Shown: positions 25,567-37,500 of the stretch, in pieces
Layout of the letters: every line of letters starts with the position of its first letter
Position numbering within the stretch: position 1 is the stretch's first letter
Assembly: GCA_934654765.1 (NCBI GenBank)
Contig: CAKUGX010000001.1
Span: 1-57,208, forward strand
Direction: 5' to 3'
Source: an uncultured Collinsella sp.
GTDB taxonomy: Bacteria > Actinomycetota > Coriobacteriia > Coriobacteriales > Coriobacteriaceae
DNA length: 57,208 nt
Notes under the pieces: model-generated
What the model saw: only the letters and a program-made list of their open reading frames with translations
Told to the model about the DNA's origin: nothing
The model's database searches: none
Position numbers and translations under genes: made by a program

Positions 25567-28500
25567 ATGAACAGGATCACTGCTGCCCTCTATAGATTTT
25601 TGGTCGTCTATCTTTCGGTCGCGATGGTTGTGACCTCGATACCGCTTGCGCCTAGCACGGCTTATGCCGATGATAGCTCGGCGCTTGCCGTCGAGAGCGA
25701 GGCCCAAGAGGCCGACTCGGACTCTGACACTGATGCCGATGCGGTCGATGATTCATCATCGGCGAATGAGGGCAGCTCATCAGCAGCTTCCGACTCGACT
25801 GATAGCTCTCAGGACAAATCGTCAAGCTCGGATACCAACACTCTCGCATCGAGTCTGGCGCAGGATCTCGCAAGCGACGCGACCGACTCCGATGCCGCAA
25901 AAAGCCTGGCTGCGATGGCAGAGCCCTCGTCCGATGACAGCGAAGCCGATGCCCTCACGTACGAGGATCACACGATCTATCAGTATGCCAAGCTTATGCC
26001 GAGCGGCTATGTGTACCCGTGCGATCCAGACGGAAACATAGCGGTGAAGATCGACGAGAGCAAGCCGTATAAGAATTCCGTCGATGGTCGATGGGTAAGC
26101 GGCCTGATTGTCGATTACGGGACGGATGAAGTTCCCGCACAGCTTTGCGAGGGCTCCATTTATCTGCATTCGGTGCGCTTTGAAAATAAATCCATCTCTA
26201 AAATCGGAAGAAACGCCTTCTATGGGTGTTCGAGTCTCTTCGATGTCTATCTTTCCGGTATGACCATCGGGTCTATCGAGAGCGGCGCGTTCTTTGGGTG
26301 CAGGTCGCTGGGGGGCCTGGGTTACGGTGAGATTACCACCATCGGCTCGATGGGCGAGGGCGCGTTCGCGTGGAGCGGGCTGGCGTACACGGGGCTTGAC
26401 AAGGTTGTTGGCCTGACATCGCTTCCCGAGAGTGCCTACAGTGGTTGCAATCAGCTGACCGATACTGGTCTGGACAAGAACACCTCCATCACATCAATCG
26501 GTGCCGATGCATTCAAGAACTGTTCGCGCCTTGCGATTACGGGGCTCGAGAGCAATACGACGATTGAGACGCTCGGTGAGGGTTGCTTCTCCAACACGGA
26601 TATGAGCGGCGGGTTGGCTCTGCCCCTTAATTCCAAAATCGAGGAGCTGCCGAACCGTGCGTTTTCCGGCACCAACCTCAAAGATGTGTACCTTGGATGC
26701 AACCATGTGGTGCTCATTTATTCCGAGACGTTTCCCAAACGCAACATGACCGTTAAGGTTCCCGCCGCGATGATGTCGCAGTACAGCAGCGGGCGTCCTA
26801 AACAGGTCTGGGAGAGTTGCAATGGTGGCCTGCCTGTCCCGGTGGGCGAGGTTCTCCAAAAGATTGAGATCTCGCGTGATCCCGACAAGATGACCTATGG
26901 GCAGGGGGAAAAGATCTCGCTCGAGGGTATGAACGTCTTGTTCCGGTACTCACATTCGACATCGATCCGCGACTATGAGGAGTTCATAAAAAGCGGGGAC
27001 GGCGAATACCTTACGGCGACCCCCTGCGACGGCGACGTCTTCGATGACTCGATGGACGGAGAGCCCATACAGCTGGTGTATGACGACGGCTACACACACC
27101 TTGTCACGTACAGCAAGGGCGACCTGCAGCAGGCGGCCTGCGAGTACGCCAAGTTCATGCCGAACTACTATCTGTATCCGTGCGACGCAAACGGAAATCT
27201 TACAGTAGAGATTGATGAAAACAACCCACGCGAGAACTCTGTCGACGGTCGAATGGTAACGAATTTGATTGTCGATTCCGGGGTGGATGAAGTCGACGCG
27301 CAGCTCTGTGCCGACTCTACCAATTTGTGCTCAGTGCGCTTTGAGAATAGCTCCATTTCTAAAATTGGAATGCACGCCTTCTATAACTGCCCGAATCTCA
27401 CCGATATCAGCCTTTCCGGTATGACCATCGGTCAAATCGGAAAAGAGGCGTTCTTTGGCTGCAAGTCGCTTACGAGCCTGAACATCAACGAGACCGCTAC
27501 CATCGGATCTATGGGCTATGCCGCGTTTGCCGAGAGCGGGTTAGAGTCCACGGGGCTCGACAAGGTTGTTGGCCTCGCGTCGATTCCCGACAGAGCCTAC
27601 GACGGCTGCAAAGCTCTGACCGATACCGGCCTGGACAAGAACACCTCCATTACATCGATTGGCGTTTGCGCGTTCAGACACTGCTCGAACCTTGCCACCA
27701 CAGGACTTGAGAGCAACACAACGGTCGAAACGCTTGGCCATACCTGCTTCTACGGCACCGACTTGAGTGGCGGACTGACGCTTCCCTATAACTCCAAGAT
27801 CGAGGAGTTGCCGGAAAAGGCGTTTTACGACACCAATCTCGAAACCGTATTCCTTGGGTGCAACCATGCGGTGCTCATCAATACCGACACGTTCCCCAAG
27901 TACAACATGACGGTTATGGTCCCCGCAAAGATGATTCCGAAGTACAGCAAGGGAGAGCCCAAAGCTGTTTGGGAGAGATGCAACGGCTGTCTACCCGTCC
28001 CGGTGGGCAAGGTGCTCAAGAGCGTTGAAATCTCGTGCGACCCCGACAATATGACCTATGAGCAAGGGGACACCATTTCGCTCGAGGGTATGAGCGTCGA
28101 GCTCGATTACCCGCATTCGGTATCGATTTGGAACTATGAGGCGCTCATAAAGGATGAGCTCGGCGAGTACCTTACGGCGACCCCCTGCGACGGTGACGTC
28201 TTTGACGAGTCGATGGACGGACAGCCCATCAAGCTCGTGTATGACGACGGCTATTCGCATTTCGAAACCCAAACCAAGGGCGTCTTGCACCTCAAGAAGC
28301 CCGCGTCGTCACCGCTTACGATCTCTTATGTCCAAGCGAACAATCGGCGCGGATGCAAGCTGATGGACGGCGTTGAGCTGCCCGAGGTTTCCGGTGCGAT
28401 GACGATCGATGCGGGCACCGAGGTCACGCTCGATGCCGGTGCTTTGGGAATGCTCAACGACAACCTTACCTTTAAGGGCTGGTATGATACCGAGACCGAA

Positions 28501-31500
28501 AGGTACATCTCCAAAGAGGCGGTCTATACGTTTACGCCGGATATAGACCTGTCCCTTGAAGCGCGATTTAAGCTCAAGGACTATGCGGTGCACATCAACG
28601 ATGCGCAGGCGACCGATTCGTCACAGGACTATGCGCACCTGAGCGTTACCGCTCAAAACTGCTACCGCAATGCCGGTGAAACGGTTGAACTTTCTGCCGC
28701 CACGGATGATGCCCTGTTCTTGGGCTGGTATCTGGGCGAGGGTGATAATGCGTATGCCGTGAGCGATCAGCTCGACTTTACCTATATGGTGGACGAGGAA
28801 GACGTGCCCGAGCATTATGACGCATACGGTCCCAAAATCGAGATCACGCCGCGCTACTGTGCCCCGCAGGCGAGCGTTGTCCTGAGCGTGGACGGAGTCG
28901 ATGAAAACGGCCAGCCGCTCGGACAGTTCCTCTCGACCGGACTGTATGGCATTGGGTCGCGCGTCACGGTCGTGGCGGTGCCAATGCCCGGCTATGTGTT
29001 TGACTACGCGACCGATGCCCTCGGCAACGTCGTCTTTACCGGCGACGATGGCCCGTCCTACACGTTTGTGCTCGAGGGGGATGTGCAGTACACCGCGCAT
29101 TTCCGCGAGGCGACCGATCCTGCCGAGTCGCTTGCGGCGCTAAAGGCCGCGCTCATCGCCGCGATTACCGCCGCCGCCGTTCTCGCAACCATATACGGCC
29201 TGGGCGAGATCGTCGACCCCATCGCGGCCGACGCGGTGATCGAGATCGGCATGGCCGACAACATTGAGGATGTCGCCGCCGTGGGCACCAAGGTGCTCAA
29301 GGAGATCAAGGACATCATTGACGACCACAAGAAACCGCATGATCCCGATAAGCCCCACGGCGACCACAAGATCGAGATTATTGCCACCGCGCAGCCCGAG
29401 GTAGGCGGTGTCGTTACCGGCGGTGGTTTCCACTACGAGGGAACAGTTGCCACGCTCGAAGCCGTCGCCAATCCCGGCTATCGCTTTGTGTGCTGGAAGC
29501 AGGACGGTGTTGAGGTTTCGACATCACCCGTTAAGACGATGACCATCACGGACCTGACGCCCGAGATTGTAAAGATGACGGCCGTCTTTGAGAAGGATGT
29601 GGACATTACAGCGGTTGCCGAGGCCGATGGCGTTCAGGCCGATTTCTCGACGGGCTGCACCGCAAGCCCCGTAAAGCAGAGCGTTAAACGCGGCGATGAG
29701 GCGATGGTCACCGCGAGCGAGGGTCCCGATTATGCCTTTGTGGGATGGTTCGAGGACGGCATCGAGGTTTCGCCCAAGCGTACGTATACCTTTAAGGCCG
29801 AGGTCGACCGCCATCTGGTTGCACGCTTCCGCAAGGCGGACAAGACCATCCTGGTGAATACCGACCCCCTCGACAGCGCGGAGGTGTTGTGCGATGGCGT
29901 GCCGGTCGTGGACGGCGGGGTTCGTGCGAAGGATGGGGACATCCTCACGTTTACGATGCGGCCCAAGGTGCGCCCCGACAATCCGGAGAAGACGTACCGG
30001 TTTGTGGAGTGGCGCGAAACCGATGCGCAGGGCATCACAATTGCCAACAAACAGGAGGTTTGCGAATACCGCGTTAACGGCAATGCCCGGATCGAGGCCG
30101 TGATGGACGGCAGGGATACGCATACCGTGCGTGCCGAGGCCGACCCGCTCGAGGGCGGCACCGTTACGCTGAAGCGCGGCGAGACTGCCGGTATGGTCCT
30201 CGAGGTTTCCGAGGGCGAGCGCGTGACTGCGGAGGCCACGCCATCCGAGGGCTATATCTTTGACGGTTGGTATCTGAGCAACGGCGGCTCTGATGCCGCC
30301 TCGACGCTGGTTTCGAGCGAGCGTTCCTATACCTTTGAGCCTATTACCGACTGCGTGGTCCAAGCGAAGTTTACGCGCGCCTGCAAGGTGGACGTTGTCG
30401 TTGAGCCGGCCGCGGCTATGGCGGGCAAATATATGGTGCATGGCGAAGGCTATTGCATGAAGGGCGAGCCCGCCACGCTGAGCATTGAGCTCACGGCCGA
30501 GGCGAGCAAACAATTTACCTTTAAGGGCTGGTACGACGCCAAGACGGACCTGCTGCTGGGTACCGATCCCAGCTACCTCGAGTTCTATCCCGAGGAGACG
30601 GAATGTACCGTACGCGCGGTGTTCGAGGAAAACACCTATACCGTGACGGCGAAGGCCAAGAAGACCTTTGTGGAGCGCGGTACCGTTGAGATCGAGGGAC
30701 ATCCCGGGGCATCTTCGGTTACCTGCGGATACGGCGATACGGTGATGCTCAAGGCGAAGGCCAACGACGGCTACCGCTTTGACCATTGGAAGGATGGCTC
30801 CGGTAAGGAGTGCGACACCGCCGAGCTGGTCGTTAAGGTTACCAAGAGCGATACCTATACCGCTATCTTTACCGACTCAAAGCCCGAGGTCATGGTCACG
30901 GCCGATTCGTGGCTCGGCGGTACCGTGACGTGCAACGGGACGGTGGTGAAGCCCACGACCGATAAGTTTAAGCTGGGGGAGACCCTTCATCTGACGGCCA
31001 AGGCCCATCCAGGCTTTTTGTTCCGGGGCTGGTATGTCAACGGGCGCCTGAAGAGCCTTAAGCACGAGACCTCGTTGGTTGCCAAAGCTCGCGGTAAAAC
31101 CGGGCGCTGTGTTATTACCGCGGCCTTTGTGCCCATCGATACCGTCTGCGTGCCCCTCGCCGATCCTGCAGAGGGTGGCACCGTCAAGGCGAGCCGCATC
31201 CTTGCAGACCGTGGTGCGGAGGTTGCCCTTAAGGCGGCGCCCAATCCCGGCTATGTCTTTACTGGTTGGTATACGGCCGACGGCACGTTTGAGTCTGCCG
31301 ATACGGAGTTCACCTGCCACCAGGAGCGCAGCCATGTGCACGTCGCTCGCTTTATGGCAAAAAGCTATGAAGTCGACGCCACGACGGTAGTCGATTCCAG
31401 CACCGGTTCGCTGGTCGAATCGAGTGCCGCCGGCTGGGTCGAGGGCACGGGTACCGTCGAGGCGGGGCATGCCGCTACGCTGACGGCGCACGCGCTTTCG

Positions 31501-34500
31501 GGCTATGCGTTTGAGTATTGGGCCGATGCTTCGGGCGCCGTGGTAAGCCGTGACAGCACCTATCACGTGGTGCCGACGTCTGACACGACGCTCCAGGCCG
31601 TGTTCTCGGCAAAGCAATATACGGTTGACGTCTCGTGCGAAGAGAGCTTGGGTACGGTCAGGGGCGCGGGGACATATGCCGCCGGGCAAGTTGTCACCGT
31701 GCGTGCAGTCGCCGCCGAGGATACGGCTTTTGTGGGCTGGTTCCGTAACGGAACGTGTGTGAGCTCCAAGAAAACCTATCGATTTACCGTGCGCGAGGAT
31801 ACGTCGCTCTACGCCGTCTTTGCGTCGGGTTCGTATGTCGTGAGCACGGTTGCCTCGCCTGCCGAGGGTGGAGCCGTGAGCGGCTTTGGCGGCTATGAGG
31901 CCGGCGACCGTGCAACGCTTCGTGCGATCGCCAACACCGGGTATTCGTTTGCCGGCTGGACGGACGACAAGGGCGAGACGATCAGTGAGAACGCCGACTG
32001 TACCGTTAAGGTCACGGGTGATGCCACCTATACGGCGACCTTTAGGCCTAAGTCCTATCAGGTCGTTTTGAGTGCGAGTGACGATGGCGTGGGCACCCTG
32101 AGCGGTGAGGGCTCCTATCAGTTCGGTGATACGGTCGAACTCAACGCTACGCCCATGGGGACCAAGCGTTTTGCCGGTTGGTATGTTCTGGGCACCGAGG
32201 GCAACAAGTCACTGCTGAGTTGTGACGCTCATTGCTGGGTTAAGCTCGACAAGGATATGGTCGAGGGGCTCGAGGACGAAACACTGGAGCTCCAGGCAGT
32301 GTTTGCCGATCCGTACGAGGTGACCGTTACGGGCGAGGTCGTGGTGAAGGACAAGGCTTCGAGCAGGGGCTGCCGTGTTACGGGCAGCGGTAGCTTTGCC
32401 GTAGGCGATCAGGTGGAACTGACCGCTGTTGCCGGTATGGGCTATCGCTTTGTGGGCTGGAGCACCGACAAGGAGGGTACCTCGATTGTCGAGACCGCGA
32501 CGACCCTTGATGTGACCGCCACGCAGGATATGACGTACTACGCGCAGTTCGAATCCGATGGACAGGTGACCATCACCGTCACGGGGTCGTCCATCTTCCG
32601 CGGCACGGCCCTTCTGGTCGACGGCATCCCCGCCGGCAGCAGGTCGTACGACAGGGGCGACATGTATATGGCGATTGCGATCCCGTGGAAGAAGTACCAC
32701 TTCTCGCACTGGGTCGACGATGCGGGCGTCACGGTGAGCTACAGCGCGTTCTATATCGGCACTGCAAAGGAGAATAGGCAGCTCACGGCTGTGTTCTATG
32801 AGACAGGCTGCGATGTTCAGGTCGCTACGTATCCCAAGGGCGCGGGCTTTAGCATGGTTGCGCTTGGTACCGGCGGCTCCTACCACTCCGCGGCGATTAT
32901 GTTTACCGTGCCGCATAAGGGCTGGAAGTTTAAATACTGGGTTGACGAGAACGGCCTTCCCGTGGGGGCCACGCCGGTAATCAACCGCGTGGTGTTTGGC
33001 AACCGTACCTTTACGGCCGTTTATGAGCGGGCGTCGATGACGGTTACGGCGGTGGACCCACGAGAAGGCGGACACGTCGAGGGTTCCTCCGAGGACGAAT
33101 CGCTGGGATATGCCGTGACCAATGAGGTCGAGAACGGTGAGTCGACAACGCTGACTGCCGTTCCCGATGCGGGCTACGTGTTCGATGGGTGGTATGCGCG
33201 CAACGATGACGGGTCGTTGGGCGATGAGCCGCTGAGCACGGATGCAGTTTGGACGTTTGTCCCCGAGGACAACATGACCGTCGAGGCGCGCTTTGCGGAG
33301 GCGCCCAAGTACAAGGTGACGGCGCTGGCGGTCAACGGATCGGTCGATCCGGAGTCTACTTTGGTCGCTACGGATGGTAAGGTGACGCTTTCGGCGACGC
33401 CCGATGAGGGCTGCTATCTGACGCGCGTGACCGTTACCGAAGAGGCTGGCGAGGACGGTTCGGCCGGCAATGCCTATGACCTTGATATTTCTGACTATAA
33501 GGGTGGGGCGTACGCGGTCACGCTGAGCGGCGTGAGTGCTCCGCAGCAGGTCACGTTTGAATTCGCGAATGCTGCGGCTCCAGAGGTGCTCGCTCAGCCG
33601 CTGGATGCGAGTGCTTACGAGGGCGATCCGGTTGAGCTTTCGGTTGGCGCCGAGGCGGGGCGTAATGTTCGCGTCCATGCCGCTGTGTCTTCGGGTTCTG
33701 CCGCCGACGTTAAGCTGAGCTACCAGTGGTATCGCGTGTCTGCCGACGGCAATGTGAAGCTGAAGGGCGAGACCGGGGAGACCCTCTCGATTGCCCAGCT
33801 CGACAGCGACAGCGAGGGCGAGTATTTCTGCCGCATTACGCAGAGCTACCTGGGTACGGTGACAAAGACGGATACCGAGCATGCGACGGTGTCCATCGTG
33901 CCTCGCGAGGCGCTCGTGTTCAACGGGCGCGTGCTGCCGGCGGCGACCGCTCACGATGACTACCGTGTCGTGATTGCCGGCGCCAGGGGCGGCAAGGCGC
34001 CGTATGTGTACAACTTGGATGAGGTTGAGGTTCCCGAGGGCATGCTGCTGACGCAGGCCGATGACGGAACGGGTGCCTTGGTGCTCTCGGGCGTGCCTTC
34101 GGCTACGGGTGTGTGCCGCTTCAAGATTAGGTGCACCGATGACCTGGGCAACAAGCGTGTTGCACACTTCGCGCTGGTCGTGAAGGCGAAGGAAGCCCCG
34201 CTCGCATTTGAGGGCCAGAGCTTTACTTACAATGCGACGGCGCAGGCTCCGGAGCTTTCGGGCGTGCCCGAGGGCTGCGAGGGCGATGTTAAGCTGACCT
34301 ATGTGGGCGCGGGCGATACACATTACTTGTCTGATCAGGCACCGGTGGACGCCGGTACGTATCGTGCGTTGGCGACGCTCGACGCTAACGGATATGTGGG
34401 TAACGCAAGCTGCGACTTTGTCATCGAGAAGGCTCCGGTCGATATTTCGATCCAGACGTCCGACGTGACATACGATGGCGCACGACACGGTGCGGCGGTT

Positions 34501-37500
34501 GCGGTTGCCGGCCTTGATGCGTCCGCCTATTCCGTTACGTATCGCGGCGTCGATGGAACGTCCTATGGCCCCACGGCGCTGGAGCCGTGCGACAGTGGCA
34601 ACTACTGCGTTACGGTTAAGGTGAACGACCCCAACTATCAGGGCAAAAAGTCCGCTGAGTTCTCGATTGCAAAGGCCAGCCAGGTCATTACGGGCACGAC
34701 GACCTATTCGGGCGTGTACGGTGGCGACCCCATTGTGTTCGATAACACTGCCCAGACTCCCGTGAGCTTTGAGCTCGTTGACTCCGCGGACGACGACGCA
34801 AGCCCGATTTCGATCAAGGGGCGTTGCGCGACCGTGAAGGCTGCTGGTGCGGCGCGTGTTGTCGCCCATGCCAAGGCGTCTCGAAACTATCTTGCCGCCG
34901 AGGACGTTGAGCTTGCGGTTACTGTTGCTCCGGCTCAGCTGCTGGTGAAGGTCGACGATGCCGAGCGCTTTGAGGGCCAGGCGAATCCCGAGTTTACCTC
35001 CAGCCTGGTGAGTCGTTGCGATACCTCGGACGTAAAGGTTACATACTTCTGCTCGGCGAATAAGAAATCGCCGGCGGGTGAGTACCAGATCGACGCGACA
35101 GTCGCCGATCCGAACTTCGATGTCGCGGTCGATCCCGGCACGCTGACGGTCAAGAAGAAACCCGAGCGCTACAAGGTGACGGCGAAGGCGGTCAACGGTT
35201 CGGTCGACAATGCTTCGGTTACGGTTGTTGAGGGCGGGGATGCGACCCTTTCGGCGACGCCTGACGAGGGTTGCTATCTCGAGCGGGTGACGGTCTCGGA
35301 GGTCGGCTCGGACGAGGCCGTCGACCTCGACATTTCTGATTACAAGGGCGGGGCGTACGAGGTCACGCTGAGCGGTATCACCGCGTCGCAGAGGGTTACG
35401 TTTGAGTTCGCAAAGGCGGACGTGCCGCGTGTGGTCGCGCAGCCGCAGGACGTGAGCGCCCACGAGGGAGATTCGGCAGTGCTCTCGGTTGCTGCCGAGG
35501 CGGGGGAGAATGTCGCCAACCATGCCGCCTCGTCCACGGGCTCTGCCGCCGAGATTGAGCTTTCGTACCAGTGGTTCCGCATGGTGGATGGCAAGGCCGT
35601 TGCGCTCGAGGGCGAGACGGGAGAGACGCTGCCGCTCTCGGACCTTGATGACGAGCGGGCAGGCGAGTACTTCTGCCGCATCACGCAGCGCTACCTTGGC
35701 ACTGAGAAGCAGACGGACAGTGATTGTGCTTCCGTCTCCGTCGTTGCCTGGGATACCCTTGTGTTCAATGGCGACGTGCTGCCGGCAGCGAGCGCCCACA
35801 GCACGTACCTCGCAACGATTGCCGGGGCCGCGGGCGGCAAGGCTCCGTACGAGTACACATGGGATGAGACGAAGCTCCCCGACGGGCTCAAGCTCTCCCG
35901 TACTTCGGGCAGCCTGACGCTCTCTGGTGTTCCGTCAAAGACGGGCGTTTCCGCCTTCGATATCACGTGCACGGATGCCCGCGGCGAGACCGCGACCGCC
36001 CGCTTTGCGCTCGTTGTCCAGGCGAAGCGTGTAAAGCTTACGTTTGCGGATAGCGACTTTACCTACAGTGGCGCGCCGCAGGCGCCCGAAGTTTCCGGTG
36101 CTCCCAAGGTCTGCAAGGGCGATCTCAAGATTAAATACTACGGGACCGGAAGCACGCATTATTCCTCGACCGAGGCTCCGACTGATGCCGGCACGTACCG
36201 CGCTGTTGCAACGCTACGAGCCCATGGCTATGCCGGTGCCGCCGTCTGCGAGTTCGAAATCGCTCCGGCGAAGCTCAAGGTGAAGGTCGACGACGCCGAG
36301 CGCTTCGAGGGGGAGGCGAACCCTGCGTTCACCTCGACCCTGGAGAGTGCGGTAGATACCTCGGGCGTGAAGGTCAAGTACTCCTGCGATGCCGATGAGA
36401 GCTCTCCTGCTGGCAAGTACCAGATTGGCGCGACGGTCACTGACCCGAACTTCGATGTCGAGGTCGTGCCCGGAACGCTGACGGTGAAAAAGAAACAGGA
36501 GCCCGTTGATCCCGACCCGGTCGTTCCGGATCCGGACAATCCGGATAACCCTGATCCGGACAACCCGGACCCTGATCGGCCTGATCCGGATCCCAACCCC
36601 GACAACCCCGACCCGGATAATCCGGACCCCGACAATCCTGAGCCGGACCCCAACCCGGATAATCCGGATCCCGGTAAACCTGACCCAGACCCCAAGCCCG
36701 ACCCGGATCAGCCGAATCCTGACAATCCTGATCCGGACAATCCCGAACCCGATAACCCGGATAAGCCCGAGCGCTTTGAGGTGACGACAAGGGCGGTCAA
36801 CGGCTCGGTCGACAACGCTTCGATAACTGTTGATGCCGGCGGCAACGCGACGCTCTCGGCGACGCCCGACGAGGGTTGCTACCTCGAACGGGCGACGGTC
36901 ACGGAGGACGGTTCGGACAAGGTCGTCGACTTCGACATCTCTGACTATAAGGGAGGAGCGTACGAGGTCACGCTGAGCGGCGTTGCCGCGTCGCAGGAGG
37001 TCACGTTCGAGTTCGCGAAGGCGGACGCTCCGAAGGTGATCGCCCAGCCGCAGGACGCGAGTGCCCACGAGGGCGATGCTGCCGTGCTCTCGGTCGCGGC
37101 CGAGGCAGGCAAGGCTGTTCTCGACCACGCTGCCTCGTCCGCGGGTCCGGCCGCCGATGTCGAACTGTCCTATCAGTGGTTCCGCATGGTGGACGGCGAG
37201 GCCGTGGCGCTCGAGGGCGAGACGGGGGAGACGCTCCTCATTGAGAACCTCGATGACGATTGCGCCGGCGAATACTTCTGCCGCATCACTCAGCGCTACC
37301 TTGGCACTGAGACGCAGGCAGACAGCGATCGTGCTGTCGTGTCCGTTGTGCCCCGGGATGCCCTTGTGTTCAACGGCGGCCTGCTGCCGGCGGCGCGTGC
37401 ACATAGTGCGTACCGTGTGACGATTGCCGGAGCCGCGGGCGGCGAGCCTCCGTACGAGTACACGTGGGACGAGGAAGATCTTCCCGACGGGTTTAAGCTC

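Noticed and set aside
32209..35799. 1,196-codon minus-strand reading frame inside the surface-protein gene
   Set aside because: It is a shadow of high-GC codon bias opposite a clear coding sequence, low in complexity, with no family match or Shine-Dalgarno.
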